Assembly (NCBI GenBank): GCA_025677835.1
Contig: JAIXMR010000105.1
Coordinates: forward strand, 1-64,000
Source of the DNA: Sporodiniella umbellata
Taxonomy: Eukaryota; Mucoromycota; Mucoromycetes; Mucorales; Rhizopodaceae
DNA: 64,000 nt
Reading direction: 5' to 3'
A model generated the notes under the pieces. The model saw nothing but the letters and a program-made list of their open reading frames with translations. It had not been told where the DNA came from and made no database searches. The position numbers and the translations under genes are program-made. Below are positions 1 to 10,778 of this stretch, in pieces. Positions within the stretch are counted from its first letter, which is position 1, and each line of letters opens with the position of its first letter.

Positions 1-1
1 C

Positions 2-343
2 AAACGGGCCGAGTTTGGCCGCTGTCCTCGCGTACTTTGTAACATGCAATCATTATTGCCTGTTGGATTATCTGATGTGCCTATGGCCAAGACAGTCAAG
101 CTCTATTGTCCCAGATGTGAAGATATCTATAATCCCAAATCTTCTCGTCATGCTGCTATTGACGGTGCTTATTTCGGTACCTCTTTCCCTCATATGCTTT
201 TCCAGGTGTATCCCAACTGCCTGCCTAGCAAAAACAGTGAGCGTTATGTTCCCCGTATATTTGGTTTCAAGGTCCACGATATAGCTGAACAACACAGATG
301 GCAGGATCAATACAGAATTAAGAATGTAAAAGAAAACAGTTGA
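2..343 (+). CDS. CKB: Casein kinase 2 regulatory (beta) subunit, C-terminal part
   Basis: Reading frame open from base 2 to the TGA at 341-343, giving 113 codons; the N-terminus lies outside the window. The visible part has the CK2-beta zinc-finger half-site CPRC-(x)n-C (LYCPRCEDIY, followed by the conserved dimer segment with DGAYFGTSFPHM and the HML-FQVYP stretch) and the tail PRIFGFKVHD that contacts CK2 alpha. CK2 beta is the dimeric regulatory subunit of the constitutive Ser/Thr kinase CK2, acting in nucleus and cytosol. Similarity is strong across the whole visible segment. Whether this is a CKB1- or CKB2-type paralogue cannot be told without the N-terminus. Convergent with the epimerase gene that ends at 508. 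Confidence 0.95.
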   Translation, partial: KRAEFGRCPRVLCNMQSLLPVGLSDVPMAKTVKLYCPRCEDIYNPKSSRHAAIDGAYFGTSFPHMLFQVYPNCLPSKNSERYVPRIFGFKVHDIAEQHRWQDQYRIKNVKENS

Positions 344-345
344 AG

Positions 346-351
<6 letters not shown>

Positions 352-381
<30 letters not shown>
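352..381. repeat. (GA)n microsatellite in CK2-beta 3' flank
   Basis: About 15 uninterrupted GA units directly downstream of the CK2-beta stop, followed by a short CA run. Probably in the 3' UTR. Confidence 0.9.
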
Positions 382-384
<3 letters not shown>

Positions 385-507
385 CACACACAATCCCACA
401 CAATAAAAAGAGAAAAGTAAATAAATAATCCATGATCACCTCCCCCACCCTATGTATCTCTCTAGAGATAGATAGCCATCATTTATATACGTGTATATAC
501 AAGTTGT

Positions 508-1378
508 TTATTGAGTAATACCGGCTTCTTTAGCAAATCGAGCTTGAGCCTTGTTGACTTTTTCTTTAAAGGTCGAGATTACCTGGTCAGGTTTATCCGC
601 TTTGAAGATACCTGTACCAGCCACGATGACATTTGCGCCAGCATCAGCCGAAGCGTCGATAGTTTCAAGCGAGAGACCACCGTCGACTTCGATATCCAGA
701 TGAGGGTATTCACGACGCAGACGTTCTACTTTGGGCATGCATTCCTGCATGAAGCGTTGACCGCCAAAGCCAGGTTCGACCGTCATGACCAAGATCATAT
801 CACATCGTTTGGCTATCTCGCCCCACACTTGTTCTACGGGTGTTTTGGGTTTGATGGCCACACCTGCTTTCATGCCTGCAGCATGGATCTGATCAATCAA
901 AGCCAAAGGATCGTTTGTAGCTTCGATATGGAACGTGTACATATCCCCTCCTGCTTGAGCAATATCGTCTACCCATTGAGAAGGATTGGATACCATCATA
1001 TGGCAATCTAATCATAACACGGTCAGATATCTATCTACACACATACACTTTAAAGGGATTTCTAACCGAAATAGGCCTCGGTGTGAGGCCGGATCGCTTG
1101 GATAATGGGTGCTCCCCAAGTAAGGTTAGGAACAAAATGGCTGTTTTTATATGTATTTTAGAAGGAGTCATGGCTATCTTTTTTTTCAGTTTACCCATCC
1201 ATTACATCTACATTGATGTTTATAGACATATTCAATACAAGTCTAGGTTTTCGTTTATGACTAGTTATTTACCAAGGTGAAGCCAGTCAGCTCCATTCTT
1301 TTGCATTCTTTTGGCTTCTGCAGCCAAATGAGCGAAATCACTTGAGAGCATGGAAGGTGAAATCTTTGCTTCAGGCAT
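508..1378 (-). CDS. RPE1: Ribulose-5-phosphate 3-epimerase, 4 exons
   Basis: Interconverts ribulose-5-phosphate and xylulose-5-phosphate in the non-oxidative pentose phosphate pathway (cytosolic TIM barrel). Exons on the minus strand: 1378-1273, 1207-1195, 1140-1067, 1007-508; they sum to 693 nt, 230 aa, the normal family length. Family signatures: start [18 protein letters not shown]; metal-binding DVMDGHFVPN, which is completed only by the 13-nt second exon; DCHMMVSNP; the loop [10 protein letters not shown]; and the phosphate-binding end IEVDGG...VAGTGIF. The start is chosen because it gives the usual short N-terminus. The 3' end converges on CK2 beta (164 bp between stops) and the 5' end diverges from ferritin. 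The long last exon alone would be mistaken for a truncated gene. Confidence 0.95.
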
Positions 1379-2083
1379 GTTTGTGTCAAAATTTGGAATA
1401 ATAACAAAAAAAAAAAAAAAAAAAAAGAGGACTTGTTTCCCCGATCTCTCAATCGCTTCCCCCCAAAAAAAAGTATTCTGAACCTATAATTGTTTTTGAA
1501 ACTGAGAACCGATAGGGCTGAGTGTAACAGAATTTAATATTTTGTTCTTTACTAAAGAACAATTGTATCAATGAAACTCTTGTTTTTAACCGAGTATGCG
1601 CACTTTGATAATGAAATAACGCCAAAAAAAAAAAAAAAAGAAGAAAAATTCTTACTGATGGAAAGATAGGATAGAATCCGCAAAAAAAGATGGACTCGTA
1701 CTACCTTTGACAGCACCAAAACAAATAAACAAATAAACAGAAAAACAAAAGGCGTCCATGACTTCTTGTAGAAAGAAAAAGACAAGCCTGTTAAGAACCA
1801 GTTGTTTTTGTTTAGTAGCCGGTTTTATTTGTTTATGTTAGCTTTGTAGACGAACAAGTTGATTTATTCCATCCTTTTTTCTTATTCTCAAACAGTACAA
1901 CCTGAGCACAGAAAAAAATATGCACATTTGTCTGGGAAAATATATTATCGAGGAAAAAAAAAGTATAAAGAGACAGGTTAGAACTTTGCACGAAAAAGTT
2001 TTTTTTTTTTTTTTTTTCTTTGTTTTTACTACACTTTCTTACACTAACCAAAAACCCACCACCCTTTTTTATATATAAAAAAC
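1379..2083. promoter_or_regulatory. Divergent intergenic region between RPE1 and ferritin
   Basis: 705 bp shared 5' region of two divergently transcribed genes, rich in poly(A)/poly(T) tracts (for example near 1406-1426 and 1999-2018). A short AT box (atatataaaaa) sits only a few bases before the ferritin ATG, too close to be a normal TATA box. I looked for an animal-like iron-responsive-element loop (CAGTG) ahead of ferritin and saw none. Confidence 0.5.
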
Positions 2084-2752
2084 ATGTCTCTTGCCAAACA
2101 AAACTTTTCTAGTCAATCCGAAGAAGCTTTGAACCAACAGGTCAATACTGAGTTACAAGCCTCTCAAGTATATCTCTCGATGTCTGCTTGGGCTCAACAC
2201 TCTTCTGTTGCCTTGCCAGGTAAAAAAAAAGCCATGTTTTTTAGTATCCACGCGTCTTACTTTGTTCCTCAGGTCTTGAAAAATATTTCCGTGAAGCAGC
2301 CTCTGAAGAAAGAGAACATGCTCAGAAGTTGATTGGTAAGAGAGAGAAAGAGAGAGAGAAAAAAAAAAGCTTTTCTATTGGATATTGACATTTCTTTAGA
2401 CTATATCAATACCCGTGGAGGTCGTGTTATCTTGCGTGCTTTGCAAGCCCCTGAGGCGGACTGGAAATCTGCCAAAAATGCCGTTGAATCTGCCCTTCAG
2501 CTTGAAAAAGATGTGAACAAATCCCTTTTGAATCTTCACAAGGTCTCGGACAGTCAAGGTGATCCTCAAATGTGTGATTTTATCGAGGCCACCTATCTTG
2601 GTGAACAAGTGGAGGCCATCAAGAAATTGGCTGATATGGTCACTCAATTGAACCGTGTGGGTGAAGGTCTTGGTGTTTATCTTTGGGATCAACAACTTTA
2701 CAGAGAAGGTACTGGTGCTGGTAGTCGTGCTGCCGGTAATGTTCTTGCTTAA
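2084..2752 (+). CDS. H-type ferritin, 3 exons
   Basis: Iron-storage ferritin subunit that oxidises Fe(II) and stores it in a 24-mer shell. Exons 2084-2219, 2273-2335 and 2400-2752 give 183 aa, typical of eukaryotic H-chain ferritin. All ferroxidase-centre ligands known from animal H-ferritin have counterparts: E23 and Y30 (NTELQASQVYLS), E58 and H61 (SEEREHAQK), E102 (LEKDVN) and Q136 (GEQVEAI). The second conserved block DFIEATYLGEQ is intact. No signal peptide is evident, so cytosolic location is inferred. Both introns are phase 1 and short (53 and 64 nt). Ferritin is absent from ascomycete and basidiomycete yeasts but known in Mucoromycota, which supports the lineage call. Confidence 0.96.
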
Positions 2753-3152
2753 GAACAACCCCCCCATAGCCAAAACATACACCCTACTCTTTCTATGTAC
2801 GTGTATAGCGTTAAAATAAAGTATTTTTTTTTTTTTTTCAATGATTTGTTTTGATGGTTTCCAATCGCCTTTTTTGTAAAAAAAAAAAAACAACAAAAAA
2901 AAGAGATTTTAGATGGTCACATTAAAATTTAATGAGTAACGATTTTTGCTCAAATCGTTTCAAGATCCAATCTAGCACAAAAGAGAGGGAGTTTTTGCTT
3001 TTCAACTGGAAGCAGGTCATCATAGGTGCTGGCTTCATCTCGTAAGAGCCAATAGGAAGCTCTCAAGATTTTTAAGGGGAGGAAAGGAATGAGAAAGCAG
3101 TCTTTTTTTTTTTTTTTTTTAATTTTTTATTTTTTTTAAACCATTCGTGTTC
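2753..3152. other. Intergenic spacer, ferritin to ING gene
   Basis: 400 bp with an AATAAA-like element (aataaagta near 2815) followed by T- and A-runs, a plausible ferritin polyadenylation region; long T-runs near 3103-3135 precede the next ATG. No coding signal seen. Confidence 0.5.
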
Positions 3153-4436
3153 ATGAAACCTGCCAACATGACAACAACTAAAGGAGATGATGGCCTTGTT
3201 TATCTTGATGACTATATTGATAGTAAACAACTCAAAAGACCAAATGAGCGAAATACTGATAGGTTATTATAGCGCTCGAAGCCATTCCAGTAGATCTACA
3301 ACGTAATTTCACTTTACTTCGAGAACTAGACGGTTATGCGCAAGGTAAAGACATACAAAACCCCCAAGTTTGTTTTTTTAATACTGCGTTGTGTAGATTT
3401 AATGGAGGCTGTTTCTAAAGAAGCCGTTGAACTGATTGATACCATCAAAGACTTGGATCCCAACACACGTCTAGAAAAGTTCAAGCATTTCACAACGATT
3501 CTTTCCGAAACTTTGAAACGAGGGGAAGAGAAAGTCGCCCTGGCCCAATCTACGTGCGATACTGTAAATGGGGGACATTTCCAAAAAAAAAAAAAACAAA
3601 AAAAAAAAAAAAAGAGAGAGAAATACACATCTATGTAGATACTAACTAACACACTAGTTTTTATCTATCAAATCTATAGGTTGATCGTCATTGCCATCGA
3701 CTTGATTCGGATCTTATTAAATTTGAACAAAACCAAACCTTGGGTGATACACGTATTACCACATTGCCCGGTTTGGGTCCTTCTTTTCATAATCTGAAAG
3801 AGACTTCAGAAATGAAAGAAAGAGTGGTTGCTAAACGTATTGAACGTAAAGAGAAAGGCGAAAAGAAAAGTAAGGCTTCAAACCCAAGCTATCCTGGCCC
3901 CCCCTTTTTTTTTTCTCTTACCAACGATTTGTTTCTATAGAAAGAAAAACGATCAAGGAGAGTAATGAGAGTAGTGTGTCCCCTTCTGTTCTACGTGCCA
4001 ATGCTTCTAAAGATGCACGCGCCTTAAAAGCAACAGATAAAGCTAGATCTTACAAGACCACCAAACCTAAAACGTACCTTTCCCTTACCAAGCCCTTTTT
4101 TTTTTATATATATCTCTATGTTGATCTCTATTGCATCTACACACACTTTTAATACTTTCTTCTTCTTCTTTTAGGGTTGTACCTGTGGATTTACCTATCG
4201 ATCCGAACGAACCTCTTTATTGTTATTGTCAACAAGTTTCTTTTGGTGAAATGGTGGCCTGTGATCAACACGATGTAAGCCAACGCTTTGCTTTCCTCTT
4301 TTCTTATCGATTTTTATTTTTCTAGTGTGAAATCGAATGGTTTCATTTAGCTTGTGTTGATCTAAAGACAGTGCCCAAAGGTAAATGGTATTGCGATAAC
4401 TGTCTTTTGAAGTCAAAAGCAAAACAAAAAAAATAA
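3153..4436 (+). CDS. ING-family PHD-finger protein (histone acetyltransferase/deacetylase complex subunit), 7 exons
   Basis: Exons 3153-3222, 3273-3344, 3397-3563, 3680-3869, 3941-4073, 4175-4274, 4326-4436; 843 nt, 280 aa. The N-terminal ING domain is clear ([28 protein letters not shown], later [16 protein letters not shown]). A basic linker follows ([18 protein letters not shown]), then a C-terminal PHD finger with Cys4-His-Cys3 at C227, C229, C240, C245, H251, C254, C267, C270. W249 lies at the position of the aromatic-cage Trp that reads H3K4me3 in ING proteins. In yeasts ING proteins (Yng1, Yng2, Pho23) are chromatin-complex subunits; which of these this matches I cannot say. Nuclear location is inferred. 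Converges on the ERT1-like gene with 106 bp between stops. Confidence 0.93.
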
Positions 4437-4542
4437 AAAAATAAAAAATAAAAAAAGTATATAAATACCGTATTCAGTGCCCCCTTTTATGTGATAATAA
4501 TAATAATAATAAAAAAAAAAAAATGTATGTGTGTTGTGTGAA

Positions 4543-6148
4543 TTATTGTAATTGAATCGGCAAAAAGTTGCCAACAATGACAGTCTAGTAAAAAGATGAG
4601 TATGGGGGGGAGTTTTGTTTTCAAAAGAGAGAGACTTACAGGAATATTATATTTGTCTCTACGAATGGTAAATGAAAAACAGCATGAAATCACACTTGTA
4701 TTTTCAGAGTCAGGGCTTTTCAATAAACATGAAGTTAACACTGCTTTTTGGCCAGGGTCAAATGCAATATTCCCATATTTCTTTTTGTGGAGAGAAAAGA
4801 GTTATTTTTACATATCTATCTCTCTATCTCTCTCTACATACCTCCCAATAGTTGACAGCTGATTCCTCAGCCATTAATTCATAAATACATAGTCTACCTT
4901 CTCTAAGATTTTCAATAGGTACATTGACCAAAGCAGCAAATTCTTTATTGCCTTTATAGATTTCGCCTGTACGTCGCCATAAACAAGCAGGGATACCCAT
5001 TGAACTAAACACTCGGTCATAATCCTAAGGGGTGGTTTTTTTTTTTTTTTTTAAGAAAAGATGAGTCAACGAACAAATGGACCGGGAATGCCTTTGATGT
5101 TTACCAAAAGTAACCTTTCAAAAGCTTCTTCTACCAAGATAAGATCGATATCAGTCAAGGATTGAGCTACAGATCGAAATGCCGGACGAAAGGTACCCAT
5201 AACATTCAGGATACGTTGTCGACTGGAAGCAGACATACTAGAGAGAGGGTGAGTTTTTTTTTTTTTATATATATATAAAGAAGATGCTCACTTGTTATCC
5301 ATATACTTCTGAAGCCGAGCATAACCATTCACATAATTGTAAGGTTTTAAGAAGCCAGCTTCGTATTTTGCATTGATGACCTCCGTCAGACGATCCTCGA
5401 GTTTACCATCGGAAGGATCGGCGGCGGTCAAGAAGAACCGTTCGGTGTTATTGACTGTAGGCGTTTCTTCCTCGTTGGTCTGTGGTGTGGATTTTTCACC
5501 AGTTGAGCCTAATGAATCCAGAAAATCGCTAATGACCGAAATCTCATTGCCCATATGCTCACTTGCAAACGTAAGTTGTCCTGCTCCCATCTGTCCATAG
5601 AATTGAAGAGGTAATCCACCCAGGTTGCTAGTGTTGGATCCGAGTACTATTAAAAAAAAAAAAAAAAAAAAAAGGGAATGAATACCCCCCAGAATCATGG
5701 TTTATAGAGACAGATACCGTTGGCTTGACTCATCGTGGGTAAAGAATAATTCATGTTTTGTATTTCAGGTTTACTGACAGTTTGTTGTACAGGTGTGGAA
5801 TGGTTCGAAGTCTTGACTTCATCATGACATAAATGCCCAATACTTCGTTTGATACATCGTTGGCAAGGACGGCCTTTTCATGGATAGGTAAGAGAAAGAG
5901 AGAGAAAGAGAATGTATACCTTCATCACAAGTCATGTGGGATCGTCTACAATAAACACAAGCTAATGACATTGTAGAGTTGAGCACAAGCTAATGGACAA
6001 GCATGTTTTTCTAATGTTTACCGTGCGTCACTTTTCGTCTTTTTGGCCCTGTACGAGGTTTCTTTTTGTTATCTTGAAGTGGAGTACTCGTGTTTTCTTC
6101 AGAAGATGCGGGTGTTTCCGCAGTATTGGATTGGTTTGAATCAGACAT
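4543..6148 (-). CDS. ERT1/AcuK-like Zn2Cys6 transcription factor with PAS domain, 8 exons
   Basis: Regulator of the ERT1/AcuK/Rds2 family, which in ascomycetes controls gluconeogenesis and respiratory carbon use. Exons on the minus strand: 6148-6022, 5961-5920, 5873-5718, 5646-5292, 5237-5105, 5024-4842, 4780-4640, 4584-4543; 1,179 nt, 392 aa. The Zn2Cys6 cluster is C44, C47, C54, C60, C63, C72 (ACVYCRRSHMTCDEGRPC, then QRCIKRSIGHLC), preceded by basic GPKRRKVTH. The C-terminal half carries the family PAS block (MGTFRPAFRSVAQSLTDID, MGIPACLWRRTGEIYKGNKE). The cluster is assembled across three exons. The length is shorter than many ascomycete members. The carbon-source role is inferred from the family. 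Confidence 0.92.
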
Positions 6149-7875
6149 CTTTTACCATGTCCCAACAAACGCTGTATATGTGTATGTATGTGTGTCTATG
6201 TTGCTGTCGATCCAATGAACAAAAACAAAACAACAAAAACGAGATAAATAAAACGAGATAAAAAAAAAAAAAAAAAATCGATTTTTTTTTTTTTTTGCCA
6301 CTCATCTATTCACCAATGGGGTATCATTGAGTTTAGATACGTTGATATCAATGATGGTTTTTAAAAAAAAAGATGACTCTGTGCAGGTTTCTTTCATCTA
6401 GTCAAATCTATGTTGAATGCAGCCATCCCTGTGTGTGTGTGTGTGTGTGTGGACTGCATAGCTCACATCAAATAGCACTGCTTAAAGCCATCGTTTCTTA
6501 AAAGTGAACACCGCTTATAACTAGCAGGTCTCTCTCCAAATCTCTCTTTTTTGTGTTCAAAGCTTTCTATAGAGACAAACTCTGGCAAAAAAAAAAAAAT
6601 AATAAATAAATGAAAAATTAATCGAGCTTGTATCACCCGTTTGAGGTAAATACAGCTTATAAAGAAAATTACAGCTTTGTACCCGTTTGGCTGTCTAAAC
6701 GCTAACATTTTCTTTTTGAACCAGGCTTTATAAAGTCAGAGTGTTTTTGAACGCGTGGAAACAGTATTCAGTTTAGAGATTTGACCCAACCAAAAAAAAA
6801 AAAGATCTCGATCATCATTGGCGTTCATGTATACAATGGCTTGTATTGACCAAAGCTTAGATTGGATACTCAAAGTGACTTTGAGCAAGATACTTTTGGC
6901 TGTCCAAAGTGTTTAGAAATCGCCAGCAAAAAGAACTCTTGATAGATCGATGGATAGCTATTGTGTGATGAAAAAAAGGTGTTTCAAAGGTTTTTTACTT
7001 TAAACACAAAACCTGAGCTGCTTTTCAGTTGTTTTTTTTTGGTTTTTTTTAAGCATGGCTTTGTATTCTAGCGGTGGACCTGTTGGAGTGGCACAGACCA
7101 AATTCGAACTCCCTAACAAAACCAAACTGGAAATCTTTTCAGGTACCAAAAAAAAAAAAAAAAAAAAAATACATTTCGTAAAAGAAGTATCTTGTATGTA
7201 TGTATGTATTTTAGAAACACGGCTTTGGCATGCGATTGTCAATATGTAGATATGTCCACTGACCTGGTCTGATAGGATGCATTGACGGCATACAGTTACT
7301 ATGCGTATCACCATTTTGACCAAAAGTAAGTTCTATATAAAACCTCTAGACTATAGAGAATATTGTACGACAGCTCCATCATCACTCTTACAGAAAAAAA
7401 AAAAGGGGGGGATGATAGATTGGTTCTTGTATAGAAATCTTCGTTTGCCCTCAATTTCCTTTTTTTTTTTTTTTTTTGTGAGAAAGGGGGGGTTCAATAG
7501 AAGGGGTGTTTGACAAATCCAACCCCTCTTTCTGGTAAATTATCTTGACCTCTATCACTTTAGATATAAAAAACGATGATTTCTCTATCATTTTATTATT
7601 CTAGTTGGGTTGTACATGCATTGGTGGATAGAAAGTGGGCGGTGTGTTTTAAAATTGAATATTACGTCAAAAATAGGGCAGGGCGCACAAGAAAAAACAG
7701 TAAAGAGAAAGCCAACGTTAAGATAGTACAGATTCAAATGAACCAATGGTTTTTTTTTTTTAAGGGGAAAAGTGATGACATCTTTTTTTAAAATAAAATA
7801 AAACCGTAACCTAAACATATGGCGCTTTGCTTTGATTCTTTCTCTTTTTTTTTTTTTTTTTTTTTCTTATTCACA
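6149..7875. other. Gene-poor stretch between ERT1-like and F-box genes
   Basis: 1.7 kb of AT-rich DNA with poly(A)/poly(T) tracts and a GT microsatellite. A short ATG frame at 7055 (starting MALYSSGGPVGVAQTKFEL) is followed by stops in all plausible splice continuations I tried, so I do not call a gene. Nothing else recognisable. Confidence 0.5.
6430..6451. repeat. (GT)n microsatellite
   Basis: About 11 GT units in intergenic DNA. Confidence 0.85.
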
Positions 7876-9237
7876 ATGAACGTTTTACCCTGTGGCATTA
7901 TCCAAGCTATCTTTAAAAACCTCGATAAAAATGCCTTGATGGCAATGAGTCGTGTATCCCATTTCTTCAGTATGTTGGCTTACTCGGATCCTGTTTGGAA
8001 ACAAAAGTGTATTGAAGATTTTGGGGCTCAACCGACAGAGCCTTGGAAGAGAGAGTCTTGGATAGAGTTTTATAAGGCTTTGAGTAATCCGAAAGTGTAT
8101 ACTGGCAAGTTACTGTCACGTCACGTAGGTCAGAAAGGTATTAGAAGGTGTGTGTACGTCAAACGAACCATAAAAATGCATGCATGGGGTGAAAGGATAG
8201 ATACATAGATATACATAGATATCTATGTGTGTGTACGAGGAAAGAAAACTAATCCAAATCTAGCAAAGTCGCCAAAGGGAGAGAAAACAAATCTTTCAAT
8301 GGAAAGAAAATCAGGAATGTGTTGATGGTAGACGAAAAGATGTATATTCAAAGTAAGAGTGGTCGTCTCTATATCAAATCATGCAGTAAGTGACACCTTA
8401 CTCAAACGTGATGTGTGTAACTTGTTTTTTGGAACAGACAAGATGAAATTACCCAAAATGCTGAGGACGCCGGAAAAATATCGCTTCCAATCCATCTCGT
8501 GTTGTGGAGAGTATTTTATCGGTCTGACGTACACTGGCATGGTATATCATGGCTATGAAGGGAACATTCATCTTGTGAAGAACGCGCCTCTGAATATTGT
8601 TCAGGTCCTGACCACGTACGAGGCCTCTTCGATTTTGTTGACCAAAGAAGGCAGCCTTTGGTTCGTTCCAGACCCTCTGGAATATGAAGAAACAGAACCA
8701 AGAGCCATCTTTGCCGTCAATTTCCCTGACACGGTCATTCAGATCATCAATGCCAACAGCATGACCTTAGCCCTCACTCAGTCGGGTCGGATCCTCTTGC
8801 TCAACACGAGCCAACATACCGCTTTCATTCGTTCCCCACACCGTCTCACCACTGAGCTCAAACGCTTCTCACATCCTCACAATCGCTCACTACACGAACT
8901 CGAAACTGACTTTGCAATCTGCAACCATCAAGGCAGCGTCGTCCTGGGAGATGCGGATACAACCTCGTCAGAAACCTTACCATGGCATAGTCAGTACTTG
9001 GAGGGAAAAACAGTGAAAAGTTTGGTATATGCCAGGTATAGATAGAGAGATGGAAAAAAAAAAAGTGGTAACTCATAGGCTTTTCACAGAGGTATTTTCG
9101 TGGCTATTACAACCAAGGGAGAGTTCATTGCTTTTGATAGGCAGTTTGAATACAATACACACTGGCTTCAAGACAAGTATGTGATCTCTTTTGATTTTAG
9201 TGGTGAATACTATTCTATATTGGCAATTGATAAATGA
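7876..9237 (+). CDS. F-box protein, possibly with an RCC1-like propeller, 4 exons
   Basis: Exons 7876-8147, 8264-8385, 8438-9035, 9090-9237; 1,140 nt, 379 aa. Residues 1-50 form an F-box (starting MNVLPCGIIQAIFKNLD, then LMAMSRVSHFFSMLAYSDPVWKQKC), the Skp1-binding motif of SCF ubiquitin ligases. The rest is a series of short beta-rich blocks, each ending in a G-x-hydrophobic pattern (EKMYIQSKSGRLYIKS, IGLTYTGMVYHGY, ILLTKEGSLWFV, LALTQSGRILLL, VAITTKGEFIAFD), suggesting a degenerate RCC1/propeller substrate-binding domain. The start at 7876 is preferred over an in-frame ATG at 7819 because the latter would add a phenylalanine run from a poly(T) tract. The substrate is unknown. Converges on RNASEH2B (128 bp between stops). 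Confidence 0.85.
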
Positions 9238-9261
9238 AGAGAACAATATATATATATATGT

Positions 9262-9288
9262 GTCTATCTATCTATCTATCTATCTATA
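9262..9288. repeat. (TCTA)n microsatellite
   Basis: About six tetranucleotide units plus an adjacent TA run, between two convergent gene ends. Confidence 0.85.
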
Positions 9289-9365
9289 AGCAGAAGAGAG
9301 TAGAGAATCAGTCACCTCCTCCCTTTTTTTTTCTTTTTTTTTTTTTTTTTTTTTGGTTTTTACTA

Positions 9366-10487
9366 TTATTTGGCTAAGAAAAAGGTATTGATTTTTTTTT
9401 GGCCTTTAGTTGTTTTGAATTTAGACGCGGGTTTGGTTTTCTAAAAAGAGTTGAGAAACCAAGATTGGCTTGAGATTCTGATTACCTTAGTGGGTTGTTC
9501 CACATCCATACTCTTTATATCGTCTTTACGCTTAGGACTAGCAATCTCGTTTGGATTGTGGTTTTTGAACTCATCATAATTAATCAAAGACATGGATGCT
9601 TTGACTGCCAATGTATCTACAGTAGCCTTGACATCCTCTCCCAGGCTCTCTTTGGTTCCATCCATTTCCTCAATACTGTAAAACAATAAATGATTGGCTG
9701 TTGCATAAAGCACTTACCCCAGCTTCTTGAGCAGTTTTTTAAACCAGCTATGCGGCAAATAACTCGCCAAGGTATAGGCTGCCTCCAGCTTGATCCGTTG
9801 TTGGTCTTGTTCGGTAGGATCAAAGTGTTGCTGAAAATGCGCATTGAGCAACAATCGCTCGATTTTCTTCTCTAGCCAGCTGAGCGCCCGATCCTCGTTC
9901 AATCGATAGACATCTATGCCCACATTCTGTCGATCGCATAGATGGTCGAGCTGTGCAACCGGCACCAGCATCGAAAGTCGATGGATGTCCATCTCTCCGT
10001 CCGGTCCTTCCACATGCACATTCTTTCGGGTAAAGATGTCGTCCAGCGTACGATACTTGTGGTCTCTACCCGCATTTTCTAGTATTGGTAAACATAGAAA
10101 CAAACCATCAATAGCCGAAATAAACCGTACAGCACCATCTACTAACGATTAAGAATTTTTTTTTTTCATTGGCAAATCACCTTTGAAGGCCGCATCGTGG
10201 ATAACCCAACAACTCTTTCTTCCAGGGCCGGTGACTTTTTGTGTTTCGAATAGCTGATTATTCGCATTAAAGAAATACACAGCTCGTCTATCTATGAAGA
10301 ATTAAGTCGATCCTAGCTGTGTGTTGCGATTCTTACTCGATCTTGGACAAGGTAGATAAATCTGTGTCAGATTATCAAGGTCTATATTATCACAAGTAAA
10401 AAAAAAAGCCGTCTTTATTGAAAAATTCGTTTTTAAGGTCAAGAACAAACCTTTATTGGTTTTATCTGTAAAGGCAATCAACTTCAT
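9366..10487 (-). CDS. RNASEH2B: Ribonuclease H2 subunit B, 6 exons
   Basis: Non-catalytic subunit of the trimeric RNase H2 that removes ribonucleotides from DNA. Exons on the minus strand: 10487-10451, 10381-10337, 10291-10181, 10141-9718, 9675-9486, 9440-9366; 882 nt, 293 aa. It matches the animal and fungal subunit in order: a short beta-rich start (DLDNLTQIYLPCPRS, RRAVYFFN), SCWVIHD, the conserved core FISAIDGLFLCLPILEN, then LSWLEKKIERLL and the helical segment AAYTLASYLPHSW. The last exon ends QKKINTFFLAK-stop, a canonical PIP box (Q-x-x-I-x-x-F-F) that tethers the enzyme to PCNA, in the same C-terminal position as in human RNASEH2B. Diverges from dynactin with 291 bp between the starts. 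Confidence 0.9.
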
Positions 10488-10778
10488 TCGACTAGAGGAA
10501 ACCTCTTTTTTTTTTTTTTTTTTTTTTTTTTGATGTGTGCTTTCAAAGCGCAGATTTAAAAATTGTTTCCCCGCCTTATAGTGTGCTTGGAAAAAAAGAT
10601 GAAAATTTTAATTACTTTTTTATATATTGTGCTTTTTTAATAGACTACTTTATACCCTTTCCAGTAGAATCGAACGCTTGTTTTTTTTTTGTATACAAAG
10701 AAAAAGAAGAAGAAACAAGAAAAAAAGAGGCTTCTTACAAACATTGACGCTCTTTTCTAATCTTGTAAAGCGTTCACC

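Noticed and set aside
511..1011. 166-codon plus-strand frame opposite the epimerase
   Set aside because: It is the antisense shadow of a well-supported exon.
1379..2083. Iron-responsive element upstream of ferritin
   Set aside because: No CAGTG-type hexaloop with a bulged-C stem could be found by eye.
7055..7249. Short ATG frame MALYSSGGPVGV... as a gene
   Set aside because: Only about 29 plausible codons before a poly(A) intron-like tract; the splice continuations I tried meet stops within 20 codons and no family is recognisable.
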